Positions 5,908-14,329 are shown, counted from the first letter of the stretch. The stretch is 14,562 nucleotides of DNA from SFTH01 sp051878085 (GCA_051878085.1 JBJEJN010000076.1:1-14562), one strand, 5' to 3'. Notes: generated from the sequence alone by a model not told the origin. Numbers and translations: made by a program.

Positions 5908-7851
5908 TCAGAATTGCAGGGTGGTGAGGAAGGCCTCGACCTCCTCCTGTGAAAAGCCGTCAAAGCAGAAGAAACTCGTGCTGTCCGGGAGGTACACGTT
6001 TGCGCTGAACACAGCGTCCTGCGATTCCTCAACGAGGAGCTGCACGCTTGCGTCTGCGGGAACCAGCTTCCCATCCTGATAGGCGTAGAATTTTTTGCTT
6101 GCAGAGTAGTAGTAATCATTGAAGCAGTTCAGGTCGATTCTGCGCTCGCCGTCGTCGGAGCGGAAGTATGCGTCCAGGTAGGCTTCGGACACGTCGATGT
6201 AATCCAGCTCCAGACCATCGGGCACGGTGAATGCGGGCAGCACGCCCGCGTAGATTTCCGCAGCCTCGTCCATGCTGTACACGGTGGCGGAATCGTCGTC
6301 CTCGTAGTCGTCCTCCTCGTACACGGTATCATCCAGCATCGCCTCCGGGTCGATGCCCAGCAGCTCCAGCATCGCAAGCACGCTCTCGTCCGCGCACAGG
6401 CTGGTCGCATCCGCGCTCAGCTTGAGCACGTCGGACATCAGCGCGATGGAAGCGGCGCTGTCCTCGTCCTCGCGGAGAATCTCCGCCAGATCGACGGTCT
6501 TGCTTTCATCGAAGCTGGGAACAGGCATGCCCTCCGCGCGGTTCAGCTCCCAGGAAAGCTGTACAGTTTCGCCGTCGACAGCAATGTCCATCGCCACGGC
6601 GGTGGTCACGCTGCCGTCGGCCTCGCTGCGCTCGTCGGCAGTGATATGCGCGCTCGAGAGAGCTTCATCGGTGTCCACATCCCCGTCGTAGTCGTAGGTG
6701 AAAATCTGGGAGTCGGTGAGGTCGATGGTTGCATGCTCCAGGCCGTCCACGACTGCGGCGTTCACGTCCAGCGCAAGCTTTGTGACCATGCTGGACGCAT
6801 AGCTGTGCACGATTCCCTCCACGTCGGGTTCGTCATCTACGCCCTCCCAGCCGTTCTGCGAGGAGGCGACGAGGTGCAGCTCCACGTTCTCCGGCGCGTT
6901 GAGCGGGCCGTCCACCTGCTCGGTCATGCAGAATTCGATTCTGTTGATGCTGCCCATGCCGTCGTCCATGGCGAAGCTCAGGGTCATGTCCAGGTCGGTC
7001 TTTTCGTCGGTGGAGGTGCCGGTGACGGACAGCTGCATGGCGGTGGGTTCGTCCACGTCGAAGTCCATCGCGATTTCGGCGTGTGCCGGGCCCTTCGTCG
7101 TCCAGGTCAGCTCCACGGGGAAGGAGAACTCGTCCGCCACGTCCTCCTCCGCCAGCTGTGCGCGCAGCTCGGCGGTGAGGTCGCTCAGGCTGGCGTAATC
7201 CTCGCCCATTGCGGCGGCAAGCAGCAGCATGTAGCTGTTCAGCATGTCCTCGACCTCCGTCACGCCGCAGCTGGCGAGTCCGTCCAGCAGATTCAGCGCC
7301 GCCTCGGGGGTGAGCTCCAGCTGCGCGCGCTGGGCGGGAACCTCCGCGCCGTCGATCTCCAGCGTGACCTGCTCCGCTTCGCCGCCGCAGGCGGACACGA
7401 GCAGCTCGATCATCGTCCGGCTGAACTCCTGCTGGAAGGAAGCGTCGTTCATCGTGCGGCTCAGCAGGGCGCTGTAGCTGTTCAGGTAGTCGACCATCAG
7501 CGTGTCGGACGGCGCGTCCGATCCCATCAGCTCCAGCAGCGCGTCGTTGGTCAGGCTGTACACGCTGCCGCCGTTGCACAGGCGGAAGCGCACGCCGTCG
7601 TTGGTCAGCTCGCCCGCCATGGGCAAGAGCACCTCGCCGTCGTTCACGACCTCGAATTGGGCGATTGCCTGTTCGCTGCCGATGGCGGTGGTCAGGCGCA
7701 GCTCCGGGGCCAGCGTCACGCTGCCCGCGTCGGTGGTGACGCTCAGGTTGCGCAGCGTCCGCACGGTGGCGGCCTCCGGCTGCTCCGGGAGCGCCGCGCC
7801 GCCGCTGAACAGCATGGCGATGCACACGAGAATGGATAAGATTGCGTTCAT
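5908..7851 (-). CDS. Large acidic secreted protein of unknown function
   Basis: This 647-residue protein has an N-terminal hydrophobic signal segment (about 3-22, MNAILSILVC... to GGAALPEQ). Cys10 lies too early, inside the hydrophobic core, to be a lipobox, so Sec export and release is the simplest reading. The mature protein is very rich in Asp and Glu, including EEDDYEDDD near residues 517-525, and poor in Lys. It has many alternating-hydrophobic stretches that suggest beta structure. The C-terminal ~100 residues (from FTVPDGLELDYID) loosely resemble DUF4367-like modules, ending in FDGFSQEEVEAFL; this is weak. I recognise no enzyme motif. AGGAGGG lies 8 bases before ATG, and a good promoter sits at 7886-7914. 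It appears monocistronic and converges on the Myb-like gene. Confidence 0.75.
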   Translation of the reverse strand: MNAILSILVCIAMLFSGGAALPEQPEAATVRTLRNLSVTTDAGSVTLAPELRLTTAIGSEQAIAQFEVVNDGEVLLPMAGELTNDGVRFRLCNGGSVYSLTNDALLELMGSDAPSDTLMVDYLNSYSALLSRTMNDASFQQEFSRTMIELLVSACGGEAEQVTLEIDGAEVPAQRAQLELTPEAALNLLDGLASCGVTEVEDMLNSYMLLLAAAMGEDYASLSDLTAELRAQLAEEDVADEFSFPVELTWTTKGPAHAEIAMDFDVDEPTAMQLSVTGTSTDEKTDLDMTLSFAMDDGMGSINRIEFCMTEQVDGPLNAPENVELHLVASSQNGWEGVDDEPDVEGIVHSYASSMVTKLALDVNAAVVDGLEHATIDLTDSQIFTYDYDGDVDTDEALSSAHITADERSEADGSVTTAVAMDIAVDGETVQLSWELNRAEGMPVPSFDESKTVDLAEILREDEDSAASIALMSDVLKLSADATSLCADESVLAMLELLGIDPEAMLDDTVYEEDDYEDDDSATVYSMDEAAEIYAGVLPAFTVPDGLELDYIDVSEAYLDAYFRSDDGERRIDLNCFNDYYYSASKKFYAYQDGKLVPADASVQLLVEESQDAVFSANVYLPDSTSFFCFDGFSQEEVEAFLTTLQF

Positions 7852-7885
7852 TTACAATGCCCTCCTGCTTGATTCTTCTGCTTCC

Positions 7886-7914
7886 ATTATGCGGGAAGCG
7901 CCGCCAAAAGTAAA
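7886..7914 (-). promoter_or_regulatory. Promoter for the acidic secreted protein gene
   Basis: On the minus strand, TTTACT (7909-7914) and CATAAT (7886-7891) are separated by exactly 17 bp. This gives a predicted start near 7879 and a short leader to ATG 7851. A perfect palindrome abuts its upstream side. Confidence 0.65.
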
Positions 7915-7929
7915 TCAACCTGTGGTTGA
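7915..7929. promoter_or_regulatory. Palindrome abutting a -35 box, possible operator
   Basis: TCAACC-TGT-GGTTGA is a perfect inverted repeat with 6-bp arms and a 3-bp centre. It ends directly at the -35 hexamer of the minus-strand promoter, a position typical for an activator or repressor site. No regulator can be assigned. A 6-bp inverted repeat can also arise by chance. Confidence 0.4.
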
Positions 7930-7958
7930 ACGAGGGGATTTCCATATTTTGACGCAGC

Positions 7959-8001
7959 GCCGCGCCCGCAGGTTCCCCGCGCGGCATCTTTCTTTTTTTT
8001 T
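7959..8001 (+). terminator. Terminator-like hairpin upstream of helD
   Basis: GCCGCGC (7959-7965) and GCGCGGC (7979-7985) form a perfect 7-bp all-GC stem around a 13-base loop. ATCTTTC and nine consecutive T follow, a strong intrinsic-terminator signature on the + strand. No + strand gene lies upstream for over 2 kb, so it may block antisense transcription across the acidic-protein gene or attenuate a longer helD leader. The T-tract also occupies the -35 region of the helD promoter. Confidence 0.65.
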
Positions 8002-8008
8002 CGCCACG

Positions 8009-8017
8009 TGGTATAAT
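8009..8017 (+). promoter_or_regulatory. Extended -10 promoter for the helD operon
   Basis: TGG directly precedes a perfect TATAAT (8012-8017), giving the TGnTATAAT extended -10 element. The -35 region at 17 bp spacing (7989-7994, TTTCTT) is poor, as expected for extended -10 promoters. The predicted start is near 8024. The ~48-nt leader can form a GGCGCA/TGCGCC hairpin (8030-8035 with 8050-8055) just before the GGAGG ribosome site (8061-8065). Confidence 0.72.
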
Positions 8018-8071
8018 GGAATACCGCTGGGCGCAAAACAGGGCTTTGCTGCGCCGGTCAGGAGGTAAGAT

Positions 8072-10216
8072 ATGGAAGAGCTGAAGGATTTCCGCCAGGA
8101 ACAGGAGTACACTGCGCGGGTGCAGCAGCTGATGCTGGCGCTCATCGAGCAGGCGGACAGGATGTCGGGCAGTCACCTGGAGTCCATCCAGGCGATCATC
8201 GCCGACGCGTGGGAGGAGCTGCGCGTGCGCCCGACCCAGCTCTCGGTGCAGGATCTGGAGCAGCTGTCCGTGGAGGTGGACCGCTTCGCCGCCCGCCGGG
8301 AGTTCACCAAGGGCCTGGCAGAGCGCTACCGCAGGATGCTGATGAACCCCTTCTTCGCCCGGGTGGACTTCGTGGAGCAGGGGGAGACGGAGATTGAGAA
8401 GATCGTCATCGGCCTGTACAGCCTGGAGGACGAGAAGGGCAACCTGCTGGTGCACGACTGGCGCGCGCCGGTGTGCAGCCTGTACTACGATTCCATGCCC
8501 GGCGAGGTGTCCTACGACAGCCCCGGCGGCAAGATCCTGGGCCGGATGACGCTCAAGCGCCAGTACCGCATGGAGAACGGTCAGCTCAAGTATTACGTGG
8601 ACACCCAGCTGTCCATCGACGACGATATGCTGCTGGACATCCTCTCCGGGGCCAGCAGCCACCACATGCGCCAGATCGTGGCCACCATCCAGGCGGAGCA
8701 GAACGCCGCCATCCGCCACGACGATGCGCCGGTGGTGTGCGTGGTGGGTGGAGCCGGCAGCGGCAAGACCAGCGTGGCCATGCACCGCGCGGCCTTTCTG
8801 ATGTACCGCCGCCGGGATCTGCTGGACGCCAGCAAGATTCAGATCATCTCCCCCAGCACCGCCTTTTCGGAGTACGTGTCCAACGTGCTTCCGGAGCTGG
8901 GCGAGGAGAACATCCGCGCGCGCACCATGCGGGAGATCGTGGAAAAGGTGCTGGATCGCAAGGTGGAGCCGCTGGTGCGCCAGATGGAGAACTGCCTGCC
9001 GGAGAACCTGGAGACGCGCAACAAGTCCGTCGTCTACAAGACGGGCGTGGAATTCCTGCGCAAGCTGAAGGCCACCGCCGAGAGCTTCGCCACCTTCGGC
9101 CCGAACTTCGGAAGCGTGCGCATGGACGATCAGATACTCATCCGCCGCGAGGAGCTGCGGCGCATGTATAAAAATGAATTTTCGCTCTTGACCCCGGCCC
9201 AGCGCATTGAGCGCATGAAGGCCACGCTGGAGACCCGGCTGTCCAGCTGGGAGGAGAAGCTGATCCGCCAGTACGAGCAGAGCTTCTCCGGCAAGTACAG
9301 CGGCAAGGAATTGACCTTCGTCTCCAAGATGGCGGCGGCACAGCGCTTGCAGAGCGTGCGCGCCCAACTGCGTACCTACACCAACGTCACCGGCTGGAAC
9401 CTGCTGCAGGAGGCCCTGCGCGACGCGCCGAGGGAGCTGCGCACCCTGTTCTTCGAGAACCGGGACGCGAACCTGCTCTGGTGGGAGGACGCGGCCGCCC
9501 AGGCCTATCTGCTGGTGAAGCTGGGCTTCGTGCAGCCGGACAAGACGGTGTATCACCTGCTGGTGGACGAGGCGCAGGACTACTCCGAGACGGAGCTTGC
9601 GCTGCTGCACGCCTACTTCCCCAACGCCCGCGTGACCCTGCTGGGCGATCCCATGCAGCGCACCTGCCCGGGCATGGGCGCGTGCGTGCCGGAGAACTGG
9701 GGCGAGTGCTTCGACGCGAAGGACGCGCCACTGTTCAAGCTGACCCGCTGCTATCGCTCCACCCTGCCCATCACCCGGCTGTGCAATGCGCTGCTGCCGG
9801 GCAGCGAGGATCGTCTGAACCCCTTCGCCCGGGAGGGCGAGACGCCGCTGGTGGCCCAGTACAGCGAACAATTGCTGAAGGATACGCTGAAGCGCATGCG
9901 GGACGCGGGCTATGCCTCCATCGCCGTGATTACCCGCAGCCAGAGTCAGGCGGATTCGCTGTCGGCGAAGCTCGAAAACGTCTACCGCCTGGACGGCGGC
10001 GAGGCCGACCTGAACTATGAGAGCACGGACAATGTGGTGGGCTGCTACCACATGGTCAAGGGCATGGAGTTCGATGCGGTGATCGTGGTCTGGCCCGACG
10101 TGGAGCTTACTGACGGCGAGCGCCGTAGGCTCTACACCGCTTGCTCCCGCGCGCTGCACTCCGTGGCGCTGCTGGGCGGCGGCAAGCTGATCAAGGAGCT
10201 GAACATTCAGCTATGA
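8072..10216 (+). CDS. helD: HelD-type UvrD/Rep-like ATPase, RNA polymerase recycling factor
   Basis: HelD proteins bind RNA polymerase and use ATP hydrolysis to free it from stalled or post-termination complexes. The 714-residue length is a little below the Bacillus subtilis protein (about 770). The N-terminal helical region (about 1-75) fits the coiled-coil arm that enters the secondary channel. The family block NPFFARVDF...DWRAP (D129-W130) follows, then the Q-like motif TIQAEQNAAIR near 206-216. Walker A is GGAGSGKT (226-233, K232) and Walker B is LLVDEAQD (DEAQD 499-503). Near the C-terminus are the superfamily 1 motifs HMVKGMEFDAVIV and YTACSRALHSVALLG. All ATPase motifs look intact. It starts at ATG with GGAGG 6 bases upstream. 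Its stop overlaps the next start (ATGA), making it first gene of a four-gene operon. Confidence 0.93.
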   Translation: MEELKDFRQEQEYTARVQQLMLALIEQADRMSGSHLESIQAIIADAWEELRVRPTQLSVQDLEQLSVEVDRFAARREFTKGLAERYRRMLMNPFFARVDFVEQGETEIEKIVIGLYSLEDEKGNLLVHDWRAPVCSLYYDSMPGEVSYDSPGGKILGRMTLKRQYRMENGQLKYYVDTQLSIDDDMLLDILSGASSHHMRQIVATIQAEQNAAIRHDDAPVVCVVGGAGSGKTSVAMHRAAFLMYRRRDLLDASKIQIISPSTAFSEYVSNVLPELGEENIRARTMREIVEKVLDRKVEPLVRQMENCLPENLETRNKSVVYKTGVEFLRKLKATAESFATFGPNFGSVRMDDQILIRREELRRMYKNEFSLLTPAQRIERMKATLETRLSSWEEKLIRQYEQSFSGKYSGKELTFVSKMAAAQRLQSVRAQLRTYTNVTGWNLLQEALRDAPRELRTLFFENRDANLLWWEDAAAQAYLLVKLGFVQPDKTVYHLLVDEAQDYSETELALLHAYFPNARVTLLGDPMQRTCPGMGACVPENWGECFDAKDAPLFKLTRCYRSTLPITRLCNALLPGSEDRLNPFAREGETPLVAQYSEQLLKDTLKRMRDAGYASIAVITRSQSQADSLSAKLENVYRLDGGEADLNYESTDNVVGCYHMVKGMEFDAVIVVWPDVELTDGERRRLYTACSRALHSVALLGGGKLIKELNIQL

Positions 10217-11433
10217 GGAACATGCGCATTGCAATCATCGGCGGCGGCGCTGCGGGGCTGATGGCCGCGTGCCTGCTGGCCCGGCGGGGGCTGCGGCCCA
10301 CGCTGTTGGAGAAGCAGAGCCGGGTGGGTCGGAAGCTGCTCTCCACCGGAAACGGCCGCTGCAATCTGACCAACCTGAACGCAAGCGAAAGGGACTACCA
10401 CGGCGACCCGCGCTACGTGAAGGCCGCGCTCACCGCCTTCACCCCCCGGGATGCGATGGACTTCTTTGCCTCCATCGGCGTGGAGTGCGCACCGGACGAA
10501 GCGGGCCGGGTCTATCCCCTGAGCAACGCCGCGGCGGGGGTGCTGGACGGCCTGCGGCTGTACGCGGCGGAGCAGGGCTGCGAGATCGTAACTGACTTTG
10601 AGGTCGCGTCCGTGCGGAAGCGGAGAGATTTTGAGATCACCGCGAAGGACGGAAGCAAGGTGCAGGCGGACTGCGTGCTGGTGGCCTGCGGCGGCATGGC
10701 TGCGCCCAAGCTGGGCGGCTGCGCCGACGGCTATCACATTCTGGAGAGCTTCGGCCACAGGATCACCCCGCGCCTGCCCGCCATCGCGGCGCTCAAGACC
10801 GACCCCGAGGCCGTGCGGGCGCTGAAGGGCATCCGCATGCACGGGGAGCTGGAGCTCTACTGCGGCGAACGGCTGCTGCGGCGTGAAGTTGGAGAGATCC
10901 TCTTCGGCGAGGGCAGCGTGTCCGGCATCGCGGCCATGCAGCTGGCGCGCTCCGTCAACCTGCAAAAGGGGAAGCCCTGCACGCTGAAGCTGAACTTCTG
11001 GCCGGATGCACCCGAGAACGCCATCGACCGCCGCGCCGATTTGTTGCCCCAGCGTCCGCTGGACGACTTCCTCAGCGGAATCGTGCCCAAGCGGCTGGGT
11101 CAGGTGCTCGTCAAGGCCGCAGGGGTCGGGCCGCTGTCGGGGCTGGCCGGGGAGCTGGACGCATGCGAACGCAGCGCCATCCAGCGCTGCCTTACGGGCT
11201 GGACGCTCCCGGTGAAATCCACGCTGGGCTTCGATGCGGCCCAGGTGACCTGCGGCGGCGCGGAGCTGAAGGGCTTCGAGCCGGAGACCCTGGAATCCCG
11301 CCACGAAAGCGGTCTGTTCGCCGCCGGAGAGGTGCTGGACGTGGACGGCGACTGCGGCGGCTTCAACCTGCACTGGGCCTGGGCCTCGGCGGCGCTGGTT
11401 GCCCGGGAGCTCATCCGCCGGGCGGAAAACTAA
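10213..11433 (+). CDS. HI0933/BaiN-like FAD-dependent flavoprotein
   Basis: This 406-residue protein has the full layout of the HI0933/YhiN family. The FAD dinucleotide-binding loop is IIGGGAAGLMAA (8-19), with the acidic ribose contact E33. The family signature TGNGRCNLTN is at 45-54. VACGGMAAPKLG lies near 160, and the C-terminal FAD-closing motif GLFAAGEVLDVDGDCGG lies near 372-388, before FNLHWAWASA. Automatic pipelines label such proteins aminoacetone oxidase-like or BaiN (bile-acid reductase). The physiological substrate is generally unknown, so I give no symbol. ATG 10213 overlaps the helD stop as ATGA and is favoured by translational coupling; ATG 10222 in the same frame is an alternative. 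The COG2509 gene follows 12 bases after its stop. Confidence 0.88.
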   Translation: MRNMRIAIIGGGAAGLMAACLLARRGLRPTLLEKQSRVGRKLLSTGNGRCNLTNLNASERDYHGDPRYVKAALTAFTPRDAMDFFASIGVECAPDEAGRVYPLSNAAAGVLDGLRLYAAEQGCEIVTDFEVASVRKRRDFEITAKDGSKVQADCVLVACGGMAAPKLGGCADGYHILESFGHRITPRLPAIAALKTDPEAVRALKGIRMHGELELYCGERLLRREVGEILFGEGSVSGIAAMQLARSVNLQKGKPCTLKLNFWPDAPENAIDRRADLLPQRPLDDFLSGIVPKRLGQVLVKAAGVGPLSGLAGELDACERSAIQRCLTGWTLPVKSTLGFDAAQVTCGGAELKGFEPETLESRHESGLFAAGEVLDVDGDCGGFNLHWAWASAALVARELIRRAEN

Positions 11434-11445
11434 GGAGAACCGTAT

Positions 11446-13032
11446 ATGATGATACGCCTGTCTCAGCTTCGCGTTAATCTGAATGATGCCCAGCGTCCGC
11501 CGGTGGAGCTCGCCGCGCGGGCGCTGAAGCTGCGCCCGGAGGAGATCGTCTCCGCACGCATCTTCAAAAAGTCGGTGGACGCACGGGACAAGCGGGACGT
11601 GCACTTCTCCTTCACGCTGGACGTGGAGGTGAAGCGCGTGCCCGCCCACCTGCCGAGGAACGCCCAGCTCCTGCCTGAAGCGGAGCCTGCGCAATCCCTG
11701 CCGAAGCTCAAACCCGGTCTGCATCGCCCGATCGTGGTGGGCATGGGCCCGGCGGGGCTGTTCGCGGCGCTGCACCTGGCCCAGGCGGGGCTGAAGCCGC
11801 TGGTGATCGAGCGCGGACGGGACGTGGACGCGCGGGCGAGGGACGTGGAGCGCTTCTGGTCGGGCGGGGCCTTCGATCCGGCCAGCAACGTGCAGTTCGG
11901 CGAGGGCGGCGCAGGCACGTTTTCGGACGGCAAGCTCAACTCCGGCATCAAGGATCCCCGCTGCCGGGAGGTGCTGGAGACCTTCGTGCGCATGGGTGCG
12001 CCGGAGGAGATCCTCTATCAGGCCAAGCCCCACATCGGCACGGATCACCTGCGCGCGGTGGTGAAGAACCTTCGGCTGGAGATTTTGCGGCTGGGCGGCG
12101 AGGTGCGCTTCGAGACGAAGCTCACCGGCCTGCGCTTTGAAGATGGACGGCTCACCGGCGCGGAGATCGACGGCGCAGTCGAGCCTACTAACGAGCTGGT
12201 GCTGGCCATCGGCCACAGCGCCCGGGACACCTTCGAGATGCTGAACGCGGCGGGCGTGACCATGGAGCAGAAGCCCTTCTCCATCGGCGCGCGCATCGAG
12301 CACAAACAGAAGCTGGTGAACCGCGCCCAGTACGGCGCTGCGGCGGAGCACCCCTCCCTCGGCGCGGCGGACTACAAGCTCAGCTGTCACCTGCCGGACG
12401 GGCGCGCGGCCTACACCTTCTGCATGTGTCCCGGCGGTCAGGTGGTGGCTGCGGCCAGCGAGGCGGGCGGCGTGGCGGTCAACGGCATGAGCCTCTTCGC
12501 CCGTGACGGCGAGAACGCCAACAGCGCGCTCTTGGTGTCGGTGGGCCCTGGCGACTACGGCGGGGACGATCCGCTGGCGGGCGTGCGCTTCCAGCGTAAA
12601 TGGGAACAGGCGGCCTTCGAGGCGGGCGGCGGCGACTACCGCGCTCCGGCCCAGCGCGTGGGCGACTTCCTCGCGGGGCGCGCTTCCACGGAGGGCGGCG
12701 CGGTGCGGCCCAGCTACCGCCCCGGCGTGAACTGGACGACGCTGGAGAAATGCCTTCCCGACTACGTGATCGCGGACATGCGCGCGGCCATCGGCCTGTT
12801 CGATCGCAAGCTGCGCGGCTTTGCCGATCCCGACGCGGTGCTCACCGGTGTGGAGACCCGATCCTCGTCCCCGGTGCGGGTGCTGCGAGGCGAGAACCTG
12901 TGCGCAGTGCAGATTGACGGACTCTACCCCTGCGGCGAGGGCTGCGGCTACGCGGGCGGCATCCTGTCCGCGGCGGTGGACGGCCTGCGCTGCGCCCACG
13001 CCATACGAAAGCGCCATGAGGAGGACATATGA
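11446..13032 (+). CDS. FAD-dependent dehydrogenase, COG2509 family
   Basis: This 528-residue protein is full length for COG2509. A small N-terminal domain (about 1-92) carries the conserved IFKKSVDARDKRDVHFSF stretch (39-56). The Rossmann FAD loop VVGMGPAG (97-104) and E122 follow. The family block NVQFGEGGAGTFSDGKL contains the residues typical of this group. Further marks are VLAIGHSARDTFEML, FSIGARIEH, CMCPGGQVV, and the C-terminal PCGEGCGYAGGILSAAVDG, which closes the FAD site. No reaction is established for the family. AAGGAG lies 8 bases before ATG 11446; ATG 11449 is an in-frame alternative. It is the second consecutive flavoprotein of the operon, and its stop overlaps the next start as ATGA. 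Confidence 0.9.
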   Translation: MMIRLSQLRVNLNDAQRPPVELAARALKLRPEEIVSARIFKKSVDARDKRDVHFSFTLDVEVKRVPAHLPRNAQLLPEAEPAQSLPKLKPGLHRPIVVGMGPAGLFAALHLAQAGLKPLVIERGRDVDARARDVERFWSGGAFDPASNVQFGEGGAGTFSDGKLNSGIKDPRCREVLETFVRMGAPEEILYQAKPHIGTDHLRAVVKNLRLEILRLGGEVRFETKLTGLRFEDGRLTGAEIDGAVEPTNELVLAIGHSARDTFEMLNAAGVTMEQKPFSIGARIEHKQKLVNRAQYGAAAEHPSLGAADYKLSCHLPDGRAAYTFCMCPGGQVVAAASEAGGVAVNGMSLFARDGENANSALLVSVGPGDYGGDDPLAGVRFQRKWEQAAFEAGGGDYRAPAQRVGDFLAGRASTEGGAVRPSYRPGVNWTTLEKCLPDYVIADMRAAIGLFDRKLRGFADPDAVLTGVETRSSSPVRVLRGENLCAVQIDGLYPCGEGCGYAGGILSAAVDGLRCAHAIRKRHEEDI

Positions 13033-14315
13033 AGCCGAAATTTCCCTTTGACGCGGCCATCTTCGATCTGGACGGCACGCTGCTGGACAGCATGTACGTG
13101 TGGAAGCGCGTGGACGAGATCTTCTTTGAAAACATGGGCATGGAGTGTCCTGCGGACTACGGCCCAGCGCTTGCGGGCAAGAGCTACCGGGAGAGCGCGG
13201 AGTACACCATCGAGCGCTTCGGACTTACGGACAGCTGGGAGGAGATCGTGCGCGGCTGGACGGAGCTGGCCCACCATGAGTACGCCGAAAATGTGGGCCT
13301 GAAGCCGGGCGCGCGGGCGTATCTGACCCTGCTGCGCCGCAGCGGCGTGAAGCTGGCCGTGGCGACGGCGCTGCCGGAGTACCTGTACCGGCCCTGCCTT
13401 GAACATCTGGGCATCCTCGACTGGTTCGATGCGCTGTGCTCCACCGACGACACCGGGGGCCGGGGCAAGTCCCGGGGCGAGGTGTTCCTGCTGGCGGCGG
13501 AGCGTCTGAATGTGGCTCCCGAGCGCTGCGTGGTGTTTGAGGACGTGCTGGAGGGCGTGCGGGGCGCGCGCTGCGCCGGAATGGGTGCGTGCTGCGTGCT
13601 GGACGAGTCCTCCCGCCACGCCCATCCCGAGATTCAGCCCATCGCCCACCGCATGATCGGCGACTTCACCGAGCTGCTGCCCGAGCGGCGCTGCGTGATC
13701 TTCACCGCCTACTGCGAGGGTGACGTGGATGCGGCCTATGTCGACCGCCGGGAGAGCGATCTGATCCTCTGCGCCGACGCGGGCTACGCGCTGGCAAGGC
13801 GCGCGGGCGTGGAGCCGGACTGGATCATCGGCGACTTCGACTCCGCCGAGCGCCCCGATGCGGGCAATGTCCTCGTCTACCCGGTGATCAAGGACGACAC
13901 CGACACCATCCTCTGCGCGCGCTTCGCTCTGGAGGAGGGCGTGCGCGACTTCCTGATCGTCGGCGGCGTGGGCGGGCGGCTGGATCACACGCTGGCTAAC
14001 CTCCAGACCCTGGCCTACCTCACCGAACAGGGCGCGCACGCGGAGCTGTGCGACGGCAACATCCACCTGGTCATGCTGGAGAGCGGCAGTCTGCGCATTC
14101 CCCGCACACAGGGCAAGCTTTCGGTCTTCGCCTTCGGGGGAACCTGCAGCGGCGTGTGCATCTCCGGCGCGAAGTACAATGTGGAGAATGCCACCCTGAC
14201 CCCGAATTTCCCGCTGGGCATGGGCAACGATTTCGCCGCCGACTTCGCGGAAATCTCCGTGAAAGAGGGCAGGCTGCTGGTGATGTGGGAATTACAATCC
14301 ACCCCAGACGACTGA
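13029..14315 (+). CDS. Fusion of HAD-family phosphatase and thiamine pyrophosphokinase
   Basis: The protein has 428 residues in one uninterrupted frame. Residues 1-~215 are a beta-phosphoglucomutase-like HAD phosphatase: motif I DLDGT (13-17), motif II near VATAL, motif III K147 and motif IV E171-D172 in VVFEDVLEGV. The usual GKPxPD loop reads GKSRGEV here. Residues ~218-428 are a thiamine pyrophosphokinase of the ThiN type: CADAGY (D250), GDFDS (268-272), DDTDT (289-293) and GGRLDH (315-320). These are the ATP/Mg and thiamine-binding motifs. ThiN makes thiamine diphosphate from thiamine and ATP. Fusion suggests the phosphatase supplies thiamine, for instance from thiamine monophosphate, but this is inference. 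The start overlaps the previous stop (ATGA) after GAGGAGG. Stop codon TGA is followed in frame by TAA. No TPP riboswitch is visible upstream. Confidence 0.92.
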   Translation: MKPKFPFDAAIFDLDGTLLDSMYVWKRVDEIFFENMGMECPADYGPALAGKSYRESAEYTIERFGLTDSWEEIVRGWTELAHHEYAENVGLKPGARAYLTLLRRSGVKLAVATALPEYLYRPCLEHLGILDWFDALCSTDDTGGRGKSRGEVFLLAAERLNVAPERCVVFEDVLEGVRGARCAGMGACCVLDESSRHAHPEIQPIAHRMIGDFTELLPERRCVIFTAYCEGDVDAAYVDRRESDLILCADAGYALARRAGVEPDWIIGDFDSAERPDAGNVLVYPVIKDDTDTILCARFALEEGVRDFLIVGGVGGRLDHTLANLQTLAYLTEQGAHAELCDGNIHLVMLESGSLRIPRTQGKLSVFAFGGTCSGVCISGAKYNVENATLTPNFPLGMGNDFAADFAEISVKEGRLLVMWELQSTPDD

Positions 14316-14329
14316 TAAAGCCCACAAAC

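Noticed and set aside
6833..10159. Very long minus-strand open frame (1108 codons) antisense to helD and across the start of the acidic-protein gene
   Set aside because: The product is rich in Arg, His, Gln and Ala without domains. It overlaps clear HelD coding sequence with intact motifs, so it is a GC-rich shadow frame.
10207..13017. Long minus-strand open frame (936 codons) antisense to the two flavoprotein genes
   Set aside because: Low-complexity composition, no motifs, and fully opposite two well-recognised flavoproteins.
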